Shown here: piece after piece, positions 19,451-28,689 of the stretch | Position numbering within the stretch: the first letter of the stretch is position 1 | How the letters are laid out: the number at the start of each line of letters is the position of its first letter | Source of the DNA: Vibrio sp. ED004 | GTDB taxonomy: Bacteria; Pseudomonadota; Gammaproteobacteria; Enterobacterales; Vibrionaceae | Length of the DNA stretch: 64,000 nucleotides | Assembly: GCF_023206395.1 (NCBI RefSeq) | Contig: NZ_CP066149.1 | Span: 744,001 to 808,000 of the forward strand | Direction: 5' to 3' | Position numbers and translations under genes: made by a program | The notes under the pieces: model-generated | Database searches by the model: none | Told to the model about the DNA's origin: nothing | What the model saw: the letters and a program-made list of their open reading frames with translations, nothing else

Positions 19451-19798
19451 TTACGCACCCCACAAAATAAACAGACCAGAGAAGAAATATCCAAGAAGAA
19501 CTGCAACAACACCGACTTGAAGACCAACACGCAGTTTTGCGCATTTGATGTAGTCAGTTAGTACTTGCCATAGGCCGATCCACGCGTGAACCAAAACAGA
19601 AGTAAGCGCTAACATGGTGAAGACTTTAGTGAAGGTTCCACCAAAGAATTGCGTCCAAGATGCGTAAGAGATATCACCAGAGAAAGCACAGAAGCTCACT
19701 AGGTAGATAGTGTAAAGAGTCATAATGATGGCAGTTGCACGAATCAATAGATAATCATGAACACCATTACGACCAAAAGTAGAAACGTTGTTTACCAT
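19451..19798 (-). CDS. sdhD: Succinate dehydrogenase membrane anchor SdhD
   Basis: A 115-residue protein with three membrane helices. It carries the heme/quinone region HAWIGLWQVLTDYIK, matching the conserved H-x-W-x-G-x-x-x-V-x-x-D-Y pattern. It anchors SdhAB in the inner membrane with SdhC. Its start overlaps the end of sdhC by seven bases. Confidence 0.95.
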   Translation of the reverse strand: MVNNVSTFGRNGVHDYLLIRATAIIMTLYTIYLVSFCAFSGDISYASWTQFFGGTFTKVFTMLALTSVLVHAWIGLWQVLTDYIKCAKLRVGLQVGVVAVLLGYFFSGLFILWGA

Positions 19799-20184
19799 AC
19801 TAAGATCCCCGCTAGTAGAGACAATACCGCTGTTGCTGCGAATGCAACCTTAGCGCTCTTAGCGCCAGATTCCAGCTCTTCAAAGTGACCTAGGTCCATA
19901 AGAAGGTGACGAATACCACCAGCAATGTGGTAAGCCAAAGCGGTTAGAATACCCCACAGAATAAACTTCACGAAGAAACCGTCGACAATGTCGCTAGCTT
20001 CCATAAAGCCTACTGGGGATGAGAGGGAAGTGGATAGTAACCAAAGCAGAATTCCAATCGCGACAAAAGTTATCACCCCAGACACACGGTGTAGGATGGA
20101 AGCTATTGCAGTGATAGGAAAGTGGATGGTCTGTAAATCTAAATTAACAGGTCTTGTCTTTCTTTCTTTCACGGGCTTGCTCAC
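19792..20184 (-). CDS. sdhC: Succinate dehydrogenase cytochrome b556 subunit SdhC
   Basis: A 130-residue, three-helix subunit with the conserved RPVNLDLQTIHFPITAIASI start (quinone-site Ser region and HRVSG) and the heme-ligand helix AYHIAGGIRHLLMDLGHFEE. It is the first gene of the sdh-suc operon. Its upstream region, shared with gltA, contains an ArcA-like repeat at 20265-20280, fitting repression under low oxygen. Confidence 0.96.
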   Translation of the reverse strand: MSKPVKERKTRPVNLDLQTIHFPITAIASILHRVSGVITFVAIGILLWLLSTSLSSPVGFMEASDIVDGFFVKFILWGILTALAYHIAGGIRHLLMDLGHFEELESGAKSAKVAFAATAVLSLLAGILVW

Positions 20185-20600
20185 TCAGCTCCATTGAGCA
20201 TTATGGTCATTAAATAACCTTATGATATTGTTATGGACAAAATTTGATCGCAAACCTTCAAAATTTAACATTAACTTAACAAATAACTGAAGTTGAGCCT
20301 TAGATAATTGTAAAATAATTGTTAACTGCCAGATTAAGAAAGACACCTCACATTTCTTCTTAGCCTTGCATTTATAAGGTTTTAACCAAACTTTTCAGCG
20401 CCACTATACGACTGGCAACATTCTAATACAATTGATGTAACAAATAATGCTACACAGACCAGATTTTTAACGAATTTAATGTAAAAAACACTAACAAGTG
20501 CACACAAAGCTGTAGAAAAATTGACTTTCCCACGTAAGACCAGTAAAAAAATGGCACATAAACATCCTGGACGGATTAATAATAAACAAAGGAGATTGTT
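20185..20600. other. Divergent sdhC/gltA control region
   Basis: This 416-base AT-rich gap separates the two TCA-cycle transcription units. The recognisable element is the ArcA-type repeat at 20265-20280. Several further TTAAC/GTTAA words lie around 20320. No gene-like open frame with a ribosome binding site is visible; a minus-strand frame reaching into gltA is a shadow. Confidence 0.7.
20265..20280 (-). promoter_or_regulatory. Candidate ArcA box upstream of sdhC
   Basis: On the minus strand the sequence is GTTAAGTTAATGTTAA: two GTTAA elements 11 bases apart, which is the ArcA direct-repeat arrangement. It lies about 85 bases upstream of the sdhC start. ArcA repression of sdh and gltA is established in E. 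coli; binding here is inference. Confidence 0.65.
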
Positions 20601-21890
20601 ATGGCGGATAAGAAAGCTACCCTTCACATTGAAGGTCAAGCGCCAATCGAGCTGCCGATTACGGAAGGTGTACTTGGTACTCCAGTGATCGATGTTCGTA
20701 CACTAGGTTCTAATGGTTTTTTCACTTTTGACCCTGGTTTTCTTGCCACTGCATCTTGTGAGTCTCAAATCACTTTTATTGACGGTGGAAAAGGTATCCT
20801 TCTACACCGTGGTTATCCAATTGACCAACTTGCCAATAACGCTGATTACTTAGAAGTATGTTACATACTTCTTTACGGTGAAGCCCCATCTCGAGCTGAA
20901 TACGAAAAGTTCAAGACTACCGTGACACGTCACACCATGGTGCATGAGCAGATTGCTAGTTTCTTCCACGGCTTCCGTCGTGATGCTCACCCTATGGCTG
21001 TAATGTGTGGTGTTGTAGGCGCTCTAGCGGCGTTCTACCACGACTCACTTGATATCAACAACGATACACACCGTGAAATTGCGGCTTACCGCCTAATTTC
21101 AAAAATGCCGACACTGGCAGCAATGTGTTACAAATATTCAATCGGTCAGCCGTTTATCTACCCACGTAACGACCTAGGCTACGCAGAAAACTTCTTACAC
21201 ATGATGTTTGCAAACCCATGTGAAGAGTATGAAGTGAACCCTATCGTTGCTCGTGCAATGGATAAAATTTTCACTCTACACGCTGATCACGAACAGAACG
21301 CTTCAACGTCTACAGTACGTCTAGCGGGTTCATCTGGTGCTAACCCATTTGCGTGTATCGCAGCTGGTATTGCATCACTTTGGGGTCCAGCGCATGGCGG
21401 TGCAAACGAAGCTTGTCTGCGCATGCTTGAAGAGATTGGTAGCGTAGATAACATTGAAGAATATGTTGCGAAAGCAAAAGACAAAGATGACCCATTCCGT
21501 TTGATGGGCTTCGGTCACCGTGTTTACAAGAACTACGATCCGCGTGCAACAGTAATGCGCGAAGCGTGTCACGAAGTACTGAAAGAGCTGAACATCCAAG
21601 ATCCACTGCTAGATGTAGCAATGGAACTTGAGCGTATTGCTCTTTCTGATGAGTATTTTGTTTCTAAGAAGCTATACCCGAACGTAGATTTCTACTCAGG
21701 TATCATTCTGAAAGCAATCGGTATTCCAGTATCTATGTTCACTGTAATCTTCGCGATGTCTCGTACCATCGGTTGGATTGCACACTGGAACGAAATGCAC
21801 AGCGATCCGACGAACCGTATCGGTCGTCCTCGTCAGTTGTACACTGGTGAAGAACAACGTGACTTTAAAGCACTTCACGAGCGTGAATAG
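20601..21890 (+). CDS. gltA: Citrate synthase, type II
   Basis: A 429-residue hexameric-type citrate synthase that condenses oxaloacetate and acetyl-CoA. Catalytic residues lie in [29 protein letters not shown] and the [13 protein letters not shown] segment with the active-site Asp region. The N-terminal domain typical of NADH-inhibited Gram-negative enzymes is present. AAAGGAG lies at normal distance from the start. It is divergent from sdhC and followed by a terminator and an eight-copy heptamer array. Confidence 0.98.
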   Translation: MADKKATLHIEGQAPIELPITEGVLGTPVIDVRTLGSNGFFTFDPGFLATASCESQITFIDGGKGILLHRGYPIDQLANNADYLEVCYILLYGEAPSRAEYEKFKTTVTRHTMVHEQIASFFHGFRRDAHPMAVMCGVVGALAAFYHDSLDINNDTHREIAAYRLISKMPTLAAMCYKYSIGQPFIYPRNDLGYAENFLHMMFANPCEEYEVNPIVARAMDKIFTLHADHEQNASTSTVRLAGSSGANPFACIAAGIASLWGPAHGGANEACLRMLEEIGSVDNIEEYVAKAKDKDDPFRLMGFGHRVYKNYDPRATVMREACHEVLKELNIQDPLLDVAMELERIALSDEYFVSKKLYPNVDFYSGIILKAIGIPVSMFTVIFAMSRTIGWIAHWNEMHSDPTNRIGRPRQLYTGEEQRDFKALHERE

Positions 21891-21910
21891 TTGCGATAAG
21901 TCATAACGTT

Positions 21911-21949
21911 AAAAAGGGTTGATGTGAAAGCATCAACCCTTTTCTTTTA
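21911..21949 (+). terminator. gltA terminator
   Basis: GGGTTGATG-TGAAAG-CATCAACCC with A-run before and TTTTCTTTTA after. The heptamer array begins with the last base of this tail. Confidence 0.92.
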
Positions 21950-22005
<56 letters not shown>

Positions 22006-22116
22006 AGGTTTGAACATTAACCTAACCTCAAAACAACACTAATCAATCGATTCGAGCTTATCTCAAAGACGGATACAAATTTACAGTGACTCGTATCCTT
22101 CACCTCACATCTGCTC

Positions 22117-22875
22117 TTAAACTGGATTGTCGATATCAATAAACTCAACATCCAAGCCATGCTCTTTCGCTAACCATTCACCTAGCGCTTTCACACCGTA
22201 GCGCTCAGTCGCATGGTGGCCAGCAGCAAAATAGTGAATGTCTTGCTCGCGTGCTGAGTAGGTCGTGCGCTCTGAAATTTCGCCAGAGATAAATGCATCG
22301 ATACCTTGAGACGCCGCTAGCTCGATGTAATCTTGCCCACCACCGGTGCACCAACCGACAGTCGTAATCATTTTATCTTGGTTCTCTGGCGCAATATGCA
22401 GTGGTTTTCGATTCAGAACTTGATCGATTTTTTCTGCAAATTCAGCTCCTGTCATTGGTGCTTTTAGTTTACCAAACATGGCAACTGACTGTGGATGCCC
22501 TTCCAAGCCACCTTCGACTTCTATCTCAAGTAACTCTGCCAATTTTGCGTTGTTGCCAAGCTCAGGGTGGATATCGAGAGGTAAGTGATAACCTATAAGA
22601 TTAATGTCATTCTTAATCAGAGTACGAATGCGCTTGCCCTTCATACCACGAATCGCTTCTGACTCGCCTTTCCAGAAAAAACCATGATGGACTAACAAAG
22701 CGTCTGCGTTCAGTTCTACCGCTTTATCAATCAAGGCTTGCGAAGCTGTCACACCAGTAACGATGCGCTTCACTTCTGTTGTGCCTTCTACTTGAAGGCC
22801 ATTCGGACAGTAGTCTTTAATCTGCTGTGGCTGCAGTTTTTCGTTAAGTAGCTTTTCTAATTGTAAGTTATTCAT
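22117..22875 (-). CDS. Nif3-like dinuclear metal-centre protein (YbgI family)
   Basis: A 252-residue member of the Nif3/YbgI family that forms hexameric toroids with a two-metal site. Likely metal ligands are visible in LLVHHGFFWKGE, the Asp of HLPLDIHPELGNN, and FAAGHHATERYG near the C-terminus. A GTP cyclohydrolase-like or hydrolase role has been suggested for the family, but the physiological reaction is not settled. It is divergent from the DUF1853 gene with a 115-base gap. Confidence 0.93.
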   Translation of the reverse strand: MNNLQLEKLLNEKLQPQQIKDYCPNGLQVEGTTEVKRIVTGVTASQALIDKAVELNADALLVHHGFFWKGESEAIRGMKGKRIRTLIKNDINLIGYHLPLDIHPELGNNAKLAELLEIEVEGGLEGHPQSVAMFGKLKAPMTGAEFAEKIDQVLNRKPLHIAPENQDKMITTVGWCTGGGQDYIELAASQGIDAFISGEISERTTYSAREQDIHYFAAGHHATERYGVKALGEWLAKEHGLDVEFIDIDNPV

Positions 22876-22990
22876 TTTTATTTCCAGCTCACCTTTATAA
22901 TAACGTCGTTATATCAATTTACGGGTAGAATGTCGAAAGCCCTACCACTCTGTTTGTGAACAACAGACGACTGAAGTTTACGAGGAACCG

Positions 22991-23749
22991 ATGACTGAAC
23001 TGCAACGTTTTTACCAATGGGTGATTGGCTCGCCACCACTACTCGAAATCAAGCCGCCAATTTCTGATCTCAGTGCATTCTCAAACCACCAAGCACTCGA
23101 CGAATCACATACTTATAATGGTAATCCTAGATTAGGCTTCCTATATCAGCACCTGTGTGAACAAATCATCGGTGTTTCGGATAATTATTCAATCAAACAC
23201 GATGAGATTCAGATTAATGTTGAGGGAAGAACACTCGGCGCGATCGACTTTATCCTTGAAGATGTGCAAAACCAAAAGCTAGAGCATTGGGAAGTAGCCA
23301 TTAAGTTTTACCTACTGCATGAACTGACATGGTTTGGTCCGAACTCTCATGACCAGTTAGACAAGAAGCTCGATAGAATGCTCAACCACCAACTTGGTAT
23401 GTCGTCTTCAACGGCCTTTCTTGAACAATATCCAGAGATCGATGTCGACTCAAAACATCTCCTCATGCAAGGTCGCCTATATACCAACCCATTCTTAGAG
23501 CAAAACGTACCTACTACATGTTTGGGCTACGGCATTAATCCAAGCCAAGTAAACGGTTTTTGGTGCTATCAAGATCAAGCTCATCTAATCACTGAGGCGA
23601 TCTACCCTCTCACCAAAGAACAATGGGCAGCTGGGACGGATGACTTCAACGGCAAACCTATCACCGAGTTCGGTGACCGCTTTGTTCATGGGCAAACTAA
23701 GTCGGGACAGTTCTGGTTTGTGATGCCACAAAGCTGGCCATACGGCTAA
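22991..23749 (+). CDS. DUF1853 family protein, possible PD-(D/E)XK-like fold
   Basis: A 252-residue protein of the DUF1853 family. Its central segment GAIDFIL...HWEVAIKFYLL has an Asp followed about 20 residues later by Glu and Lys on a predicted strand, the layout of PD-(D/E)XK nuclease-like proteins. Whether it is catalytic is unknown. The C-terminal half is rich in Trp and Phe (GFWCYQ, QFWFVMPQSWPYG). The start ATG follows CGAGGAACCG. An ISL3-type element lies 56 bases past its stop. Confidence 0.8.
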   Translation: MTELQRFYQWVIGSPPLLEIKPPISDLSAFSNHQALDESHTYNGNPRLGFLYQHLCEQIIGVSDNYSIKHDEIQINVEGRTLGAIDFILEDVQNQKLEHWEVAIKFYLLHELTWFGPNSHDQLDKKLDRMLNHQLGMSSSTAFLEQYPEIDVDSKHLLMQGRLYTNPFLEQNVPTTCLGYGINPSQVNGFWCYQDQAHLITEAIYPLTKEQWAAGTDDFNGKPITEFGDRFVHGQTKSGQFWFVMPQSWPYG

Positions 23750-23797
23750 TCCATTCGTCATTGAATTGACTTAGTCTTCGTAGATTACTGACAGACA

Positions 23798-23805
23798 AAT
23801 AAAAA
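23798..23805. repeat. Left target-site duplication of the ISL3-family element
   Basis: AATAAAAA directly before the left inverted repeat is repeated exactly at 25099-25106 directly after the right one. Eight bases is the duplication length of the ISL3 family. Confidence 0.93.
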
Positions 23806-25098
23806 GGTTCATCGCGGCTTTCCGGGGAAAGCCGCTTTTATCTTCAAGAAGAAGTAGTCTGTATCTCGATATCCATACCCCATTCGCTTGATTAACTTTA
23901 TTTTGTTGTTTATCCCTTCCAATTTGCAGGTGTTGAGCGGATAAGTTGCCGATGCAATAATACCGTGAAGATAAGGCCTCAGTTTTCGTGCAAACTCTTT
24001 CAATGGCTTAATTCCACTCTCTTGCACTTGTGCCCACCATACCTCCCAGAGCCCCTTAGCATGTGCTTCTGATTTACAGTACCAAAGCTCTTTGAGTTGT
24101 GAGCCGAGTATATAAGTGGCCATCAAGTCCTTATTGATATTCAATATTTCAGTAAGATAGCTATCTTGTCGTGCATTTAAATTACCTCTGTTTTTCAGCA
24201 GTACCCAGCGTGAGCGCTTCACCCATTGCCTCGCTTTTTTATCCTGCTTGAGTTTGTTAGCTTGGTCGACTCTGACTCTATCCATCACCTCACGACCGAA
24301 CTTAGCAACAACATGGAATAAGTCGTAAACGATTTTTGCATTCGGGCAGTGCGCTTGAACTTCAAGGTCAAAAGCCGTATTCATGTCCATTGCGACCGCT
24401 TCGATATTGTTACCATGCTTGCCTAACTGCTCGAAAACGGTCGTATGTCCTTGCGGCTACGACCTAACCCTACCCAAATGACTTGGTGAGTCTTAGCATC
24501 AGCGATGACTGTGGCATATCGGTGCCCTTTAAAGATGGCGAACTCGTCCATGACGAGTTGCCTTAGCCCTTCCCATTTCACTGACGGTACCACTTGGCGA
24601 AGTCGACGTTTATCTATCTCTTTAATGGTGTGCCAATGAACGCTCGTTAACTGGGAGATATGCTTAATGGGAAGAAGAGGCAGTAGTTGTTCTATATAGC
24701 TTTTTAGACGCGTCGTTATACGAGCATAAGGCTCTAACCAAGATAGAAACTCTGTTTTTATGCCGCAGTCACGACACTTGATCCTTCGAGTTTGAACGGA
24801 AAGCTCAACAGGAACATTGAACAACATGGCCTCTTTCACATGACGCCATTGATACTCATGGATAGCCTCAGCTTCAAGACCGCAAAGGCATTTAGCCTCA
24901 GAATTAGGTTTAAGAGTTAGTGTAACAAGTGATGCTGTCTGGTGAGACTTTACTATTTTAAAGCCTTCCCAGAATGAAGATAGGAAAGTATGATTCGGCA
25001 TGAAAACGGTAGTTTGTGTATGATTTTTGTTTGGCGACTAAACCATATCACTTACTACCGTTTTTTTGTTTTTAGTTCCCGCTCATCCGCGATGAACC
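23806..25098 (-). mobile_element. ISL3-family insertion sequence (1293 bp)
   Basis: The ends carry terminal inverted repeats: GGTTCATCGCGG at 23806-23817 and its complement CCGCGATGAACC at 25087-25098, with further partial matches inwards. An 8-bp duplication AATAAAAA flanks it. A single transposase gene on the minus strand fills the element, its stop codon lying inside the left inverted repeat. The insertion sits between the DUF1853 gene and pgm, and the duplicated target is the U-tract of the pgm terminator. Perfect duplications suggest a fairly recent insertion. Confidence 0.95.
23809..25001 (-). pseudogene. ISL3-family transposase, broken by a one-base deletion
   Basis: The N-terminal half (24423-25001) has the Cys-x-Cys...CRDCG zinc-finger pattern and an HTH region, then the first DDE Asp in VMDEFAIFKGHRYATVIAD. 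The C-terminal half (24390 down to 23809) continues with AVAMDMNTAF, the DLFHVVAKFG Asp and the KLEGINNKIKLIKRMGYGYRD Glu of the catalytic core. The frames change at a run of four A on the plus strand (24434-24437). Restoring one base gives RPFFEQLGKHGNN and a continuous family-like protein. No canonical slippery heptamer is seen in frame, so an inactivating deletion is more likely than programmed frameshifting. Confidence 0.88.
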
Positions 25099-25106
25099 AA
25101 TAAAAA
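25099..25106. repeat. Right target-site duplication of the ISL3-family element
   Basis: AATAAAAA, an exact copy of 23798-23805. On the minus strand it is the T-rich tail of the pgm terminator. Confidence 0.93.
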
Positions 25107-25132
25107 GGGCTGATGCATTCACATCAACCCTT
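25102..25132 (-). terminator. pgm terminator, interrupted downstream by the IS
   Basis: On the minus strand GGGTTGATG-TGAATG-CATCAGCCC (one mismatch) is followed by TTTTTATT, which is now part of the IS target duplication. Because the duplication restored the tail, the terminator should still work. Confidence 0.8.
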
Positions 25133-25170
25133 CTTCTATTTACCTAACGACTCTAGTAATCGAGATTCGA

Positions 25171-26817
25171 TTATAGACCAGCGGCTGCAAATACTTGGTT
25201 AACAATCTCTTGAGCTTCTGCCTCGATTGCTTTTAAGTGCTCTTCACCTTTAAAGCTTTCACAGTAGATCTTGTAGATGTCTTCAGTGCCTGATGGACGA
25301 GCAGCAAACCAACCGTTCTCGGTTGTCACTTTAAGGCCACCAATCGCAGCACCATTACCTGGAGCATGCGTTAAGCGAGCCGTAATCGCATCACCAGCAA
25401 GTGTTTCAGCAGAAACCATCTCTGGAGACAGCTTCTTCAGCACGTCTTTTTGTGCGCCATTTGCTACCGCTTGAATACGGTTGTACTTAGATTCGCCGTG
25501 TTTAGCAGCAAGCTCTTCGTAGTACTCTTGTGGGTTCTTACCCGTTACCGCTGTGATCTCAGCCGCAAGTAGGCAAAGAATTAGGCCATCTTTATCTGTT
25601 GACCAAGGCGTTCCGTCTTTACGTAAGAAAGATGCACCCGCACTCTCTTCGCCGCCGAAACCAAACTGACCGTTGTATAAGCCATCAACGAACCATTTGA
25701 AACCAACTGGCACTTCACAAAGTTCACGACCTAGGTCAGCAACGACACGGTCAATCAATGCGCTTGATACCAGTGTTTTACCAACAGCAACGTCTTTACC
25801 CCATCCTTCACGGTTACGGTACAAGTAGTCGATACAAACTGCTAGGAAGTGGTTTGGATTCATTAAGCCTTTTGGCGTAACAATGCCGTGGCGATCGTAA
25901 TCAGGGTCGTTACCAAACGCTAGTGCATACTCGTCTTTAAGAGCCAGTAGGCCTGCCATCGCATATGGAGAAGAACAGTCCATACGAACCACGCCATCTT
26001 TATCTAGAGACATGAATTGGAAAGAAGGGTCAACCGCTTCACTTACCAGAGTAAGATCTAGGTTGTACGCTTTACCAATTTGGCGCCAGTAATCGATACC
26101 GCTGCCACCCAGAGGATCAACACCAATCTTGATGTTTGCTTTCTGGATAGCTTCCATATCAACCACGTTAACCAAATCAGCAACGTATGGAGCAACCAGA
26201 TCCACTTCTTTCACTAACTCAGACTGTTTAGCCTGTGCGATAGGAGTGCGCTTAACACCTTGCATTTGCTCAGCAATGATCACGTTCGCACGGTCTTCAA
26301 TCGCTTGAGTCAATTCAGCTTCAGCAGGACCACCGTGTGTCGGGTTGTATTTAATACCGCCGTCTTGTGGTGGGTTATGTGAAGGCGTGATAACAATGCC
26401 GTCAGCTTTCTTATCATTCACTAGATTGTGCGTAAGAATCGCGTACGAGATACCCGGTGTTGGAGTAAAGCCATTGTTTTCTTGAATAATAACTTCAACA
26501 CCGTTCGCTACAAGCACTTCAATAACCGTAGAGAACGCAGGCTCAGATAGAGCGTGAGTATCTTTACCTAAGAAAAGTGGGCCTGTTGTACCCTGCTCGG
26601 CACGAACCTCAGCAACGGCTTGTGCAATCGCTAGAATGTGGTTTTCGTTAAATGTTGATTTGTCTGCTGTACCACGGTGACCTGAAGTACCGAACAGTAC
26701 TTTGTGATCTGGGTTGGTCGCATCCGGTTGCTGTAAGAAATAGTTAGCCACTAAAGCCGGAATATTATGAAGATCTTCCTGCTGAGCTTTTTGCCCAGCA
26801 CGAGGGTGCATAGCCAT
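25171..26817 (-). CDS. pgm: Phosphoglucomutase (alpha-D-glucose specific)
   Basis: A 548-residue enzyme interconverting glucose 1-phosphate and glucose 6-phosphate. The phosphoserine loop is [15 protein letters not shown], the metal loop DPDYDRHG, the sugar loop GEESAGASF and the phosphate-binding loop [12 protein letters not shown]. It lies downstream of seqA on the same strand, a common arrangement in gammaproteobacteria. A strong hairpin at 26851-26896 between the two suggests separate or attenuated transcription. Confidence 0.97.
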   Translation of the reverse strand: MAMHPRAGQKAQQEDLHNIPALVANYFLQQPDATNPDHKVLFGTSGHRGTADKSTFNENHILAIAQAVAEVRAEQGTTGPLFLGKDTHALSEPAFSTVIEVLVANGVEVIIQENNGFTPTPGISYAILTHNLVNDKKADGIVITPSHNPPQDGGIKYNPTHGGPAEAELTQAIEDRANVIIAEQMQGVKRTPIAQAKQSELVKEVDLVAPYVADLVNVVDMEAIQKANIKIGVDPLGGSGIDYWRQIGKAYNLDLTLVSEAVDPSFQFMSLDKDGVVRMDCSSPYAMAGLLALKDEYALAFGNDPDYDRHGIVTPKGLMNPNHFLAVCIDYLYRNREGWGKDVAVGKTLVSSALIDRVVADLGRELCEVPVGFKWFVDGLYNGQFGFGGEESAGASFLRKDGTPWSTDKDGLILCLLAAEITAVTGKNPQEYYEELAAKHGESKYNRIQAVANGAQKDVLKKLSPEMVSAETLAGDAITARLTHAPGNGAAIGGLKVTTENGWFAARPSGTEDIYKIYCESFKGEEHLKAIEAEAQEIVNQVFAAAGL

Positions 26818-26850
26818 TTTTCGACATCCTTATATATAAAATTTAAAAAC

Positions 26851-26896
26851 AAAAAAACCTCATAATATCTTCTTATCCATGGATATTATGAGGTTT
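26851..26896 (-). terminator. Terminator between seqA and pgm
   Basis: On the minus strand AACCTCATAATATC pairs with GATATTATGAGGTT (14 bp) and is followed by TTTTTGTTTTT. This should end most seqA transcripts before pgm. Confidence 0.85.
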
Positions 26897-26909
26897 AAAT
26901 CAGATTTCG

Positions 26910-27449
26910 TTAAATTGAACCTGTTACTTTTTCTATCAATTCTGCTTGGAAACTCATGCGGCTCATAAGCTGCTCAACCATCTGTCTTTTACGGCTTGTA
27001 TTGTTATTAGTAATAACCCAAAAAGGACTTTGTGGAATGGCTTTAGGCTTAGTGGTGTTGCCGTTTGCTAGCAACGTCGCTTCGTTGTCTGCAAAGTAAA
27101 CACGCTTACGGCCTTTTACTTGAGTTGCTTCTGAAAAGCTTAAAGGGTCGATTTTATGCAGTGTTGATAACACAAGCATGAAACGATCAATGGCTTTCTT
27201 TAGTGATGCAAACTCATCTGATATTAGTAGTGAGCGCATTTCTTTAACGCCATCGAATTTCTCTGGAGTAAAGCCTACCTCTTTGCTAACAACGATACCT
27301 TTTGGCTCAACGATCTCTTCGATCGGAACCATGCCTTGGCTATCAACCTGTAACAAGCGGCGCAGAATATCTGAAGCGCTTTCGCCAATACGTTCTGTCT
27401 GACCCGCAATAAAACGGTATAGGTCCTCATCAACCTCAATTGTTTTCAT
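26910..27449 (-). CDS. seqA: Replication initiation negative regulator SeqA
   Basis: A 179-residue protein. The N-terminal oligomerisation domain (MKTIEVDEDLYRFIAGQT) is followed by a C-terminal domain that binds hemimethylated GATC. The DNA-contacting segment PFWVITNNNTSRKRQMV corresponds to the ITNTNTGRK region known from E. coli. SeqA sequesters oriC and organises newly replicated DNA; it implies a Dam methylase in this organism. It is divergent from the ybfF-like esterase gene, as in E. coli. Confidence 0.96.
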   Translation of the reverse strand: MKTIEVDEDLYRFIAGQTERIGESASDILRRLLQVDSQGMVPIEEIVEPKGIVVSKEVGFTPEKFDGVKEMRSLLISDEFASLKKAIDRFMLVLSTLHKIDPLSFSEATQVKGRKRVYFADNEATLLANGNTTKPKAIPQSPFWVITNNNTSRKRQMVEQLMSRMSFQAELIEKVTGSI

Positions 27450-27542
27450 TCGCTTTTCACAATCTCAATGTTTAAACTCTGGGGGATTATAGCGAGATCC
27501 GCGCGGATACTCTACGTCAAACCCACCATGAATAAGATAAAA

Positions 27543-28304
27543 ATGTCAGTACAGCTCAACTATAAAATTGAAGGTGAGGGTCACACCATTGTTTTGATCC
27601 ATGGATTATTCGGTAATCTGGACAACCTTGGCTTGCTCGCTAGGGATCTAAAAGCCGATCATCAAGTGCTTAGTATCGATCTACGTAACCACGGCCAATC
27701 TTTCCATAGTGACACTCACAACTATCAAGCGATGGCACAAGATGTAGCTCAACTGCTGAATGATCTTGAGCTAGAAGATGTGACTGTGATTGGTCACTCT
27801 ATGGGTGGCAAAGTCGCGATGGCACTCACCCAACATCTTGAACTGCGTAAGTTAGTTGTACTAGACATGGCGCCAGTCGCGTACACCCAGAGCCGCCATG
27901 ATAACGTATTCGCTGGCCTGCAAGCCGTGATAGAGGAAAAGCCAGTTTCTCGCTCCGAAGCACTTAAAGTACTCGCAAAACATATTGAAATAGACGGCGT
28001 TCGCCAGTTCTTGACCAAATCTTTGTTTAAATCAGAGCAAGGTATCATGGAGTGGCGCTTTAACGTCGTATCCCTACTCGCAAATTGCGCGCACATCATT
28101 GGCTGGGAACCGATCGAAAAAACCTCGGTCAAAACCTTGCTAATAAAAGGTGGTGACTCTGACTATCTCACGGCTGAACACCAAACCGCGGTTCAGCAGC
28201 AATTTTCCAACGCAAAGGCGCACGTCATTGCGAATACGGGTCACTGGCTACACGCAGAAAAGCCAGCAGAAGTACTCAGAGCAATTCGAAAATTCATCGC
28301 TTAA
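27543..28304 (+). CDS. ybfF: Alpha/beta hydrolase, YbfF-type esterase
   Basis: A 253-residue serine hydrolase with the nucleophile elbow GHSMGGK, an oxyanion-side HGLFGNLDNLG motif, and the catalytic His in NTGHWLHAEKP. YbfF is a thioesterase/esterase on short acyl substrates; its physiological substrate is uncertain. The frame is open from 27468, but family alignment fits MSVQLNYKIEGEG at 27543; MNKIK at 27528 is a close alternative. Its place divergent to seqA is conserved. Confidence 0.9.
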   Translation: MSVQLNYKIEGEGHTIVLIHGLFGNLDNLGLLARDLKADHQVLSIDLRNHGQSFHSDTHNYQAMAQDVAQLLNDLELEDVTVIGHSMGGKVAMALTQHLELRKLVVLDMAPVAYTQSRHDNVFAGLQAVIEEKPVSRSEALKVLAKHIEIDGVRQFLTKSLFKSEQGIMEWRFNVVSLLANCAHIIGWEPIEKTSVKTLLIKGGDSDYLTAEHQTAVQQQFSNAKAHVIANTGHWLHAEKPAEVLRAIRKFIA

Positions 28305-28412
28305 GCGCGCTTTTTCATGCAGATAAATGAGAGCTGAGTAATCACTGCACATTAACTTTATCTCGCAACAGTGATATAGTGCGCCCAAGCAAAATTGGTA
28401 TATAAGGTTCCC

Positions 28413-28631
28413 ATGCTTTACGACTACATGAACATCATTGAATCTGTTGGTTTAGATCTCCTATTTGCCGCGATTTTCTTTTTAATCGGCATGGCAATTA
28501 AGGACGTTCTAAAGCAAGGAAATGTTCCTCCATTTGGTCGTCGCATTGTGTGGTTAGTACTTTTCCTTGGCTGTGCAGGTTTTATCGCCAAAGGGATAAT
28601 CCAACTAAGCTGGGAAGGAACCGGGATCTAA
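28413..28631 (+). CDS. DUF2788 small membrane protein
   Basis: A 72-residue protein with two predicted membrane helices (LLFAAIFFLIGMAIKDVL and IVWLVLFLGCAGFIAKGII) separated by a short basic loop (PPFGRRI). It matches the DUF2788 family found next to fldA and seqA in vibrios. The function is unknown. The ATG at 28413, after TAAGGTTCC, is better than the upstream in-frame ATG at 28395. Confidence 0.85.
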   Translation: MLYDYMNIIESVGLDLLFAAIFFLIGMAIKDVLKQGNVPPFGRRIVWLVLFLGCAGFIAKGIIQLSWEGTGI

Positions 28632-28689
28632 CGATTCCCTTCCGAACTTTATTACACCGACAACAGACAAAATGAAAGGTAATGATTCT

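Noticed and set aside
24423-24450. Programmed -1 frameshift in the ISL3 transposase
   Set aside because: The in-frame sequence at the break is CCG TTT TCG, not a canonical X-XXY-YYZ slippery site, and ISL3 transposases are normally one open frame.
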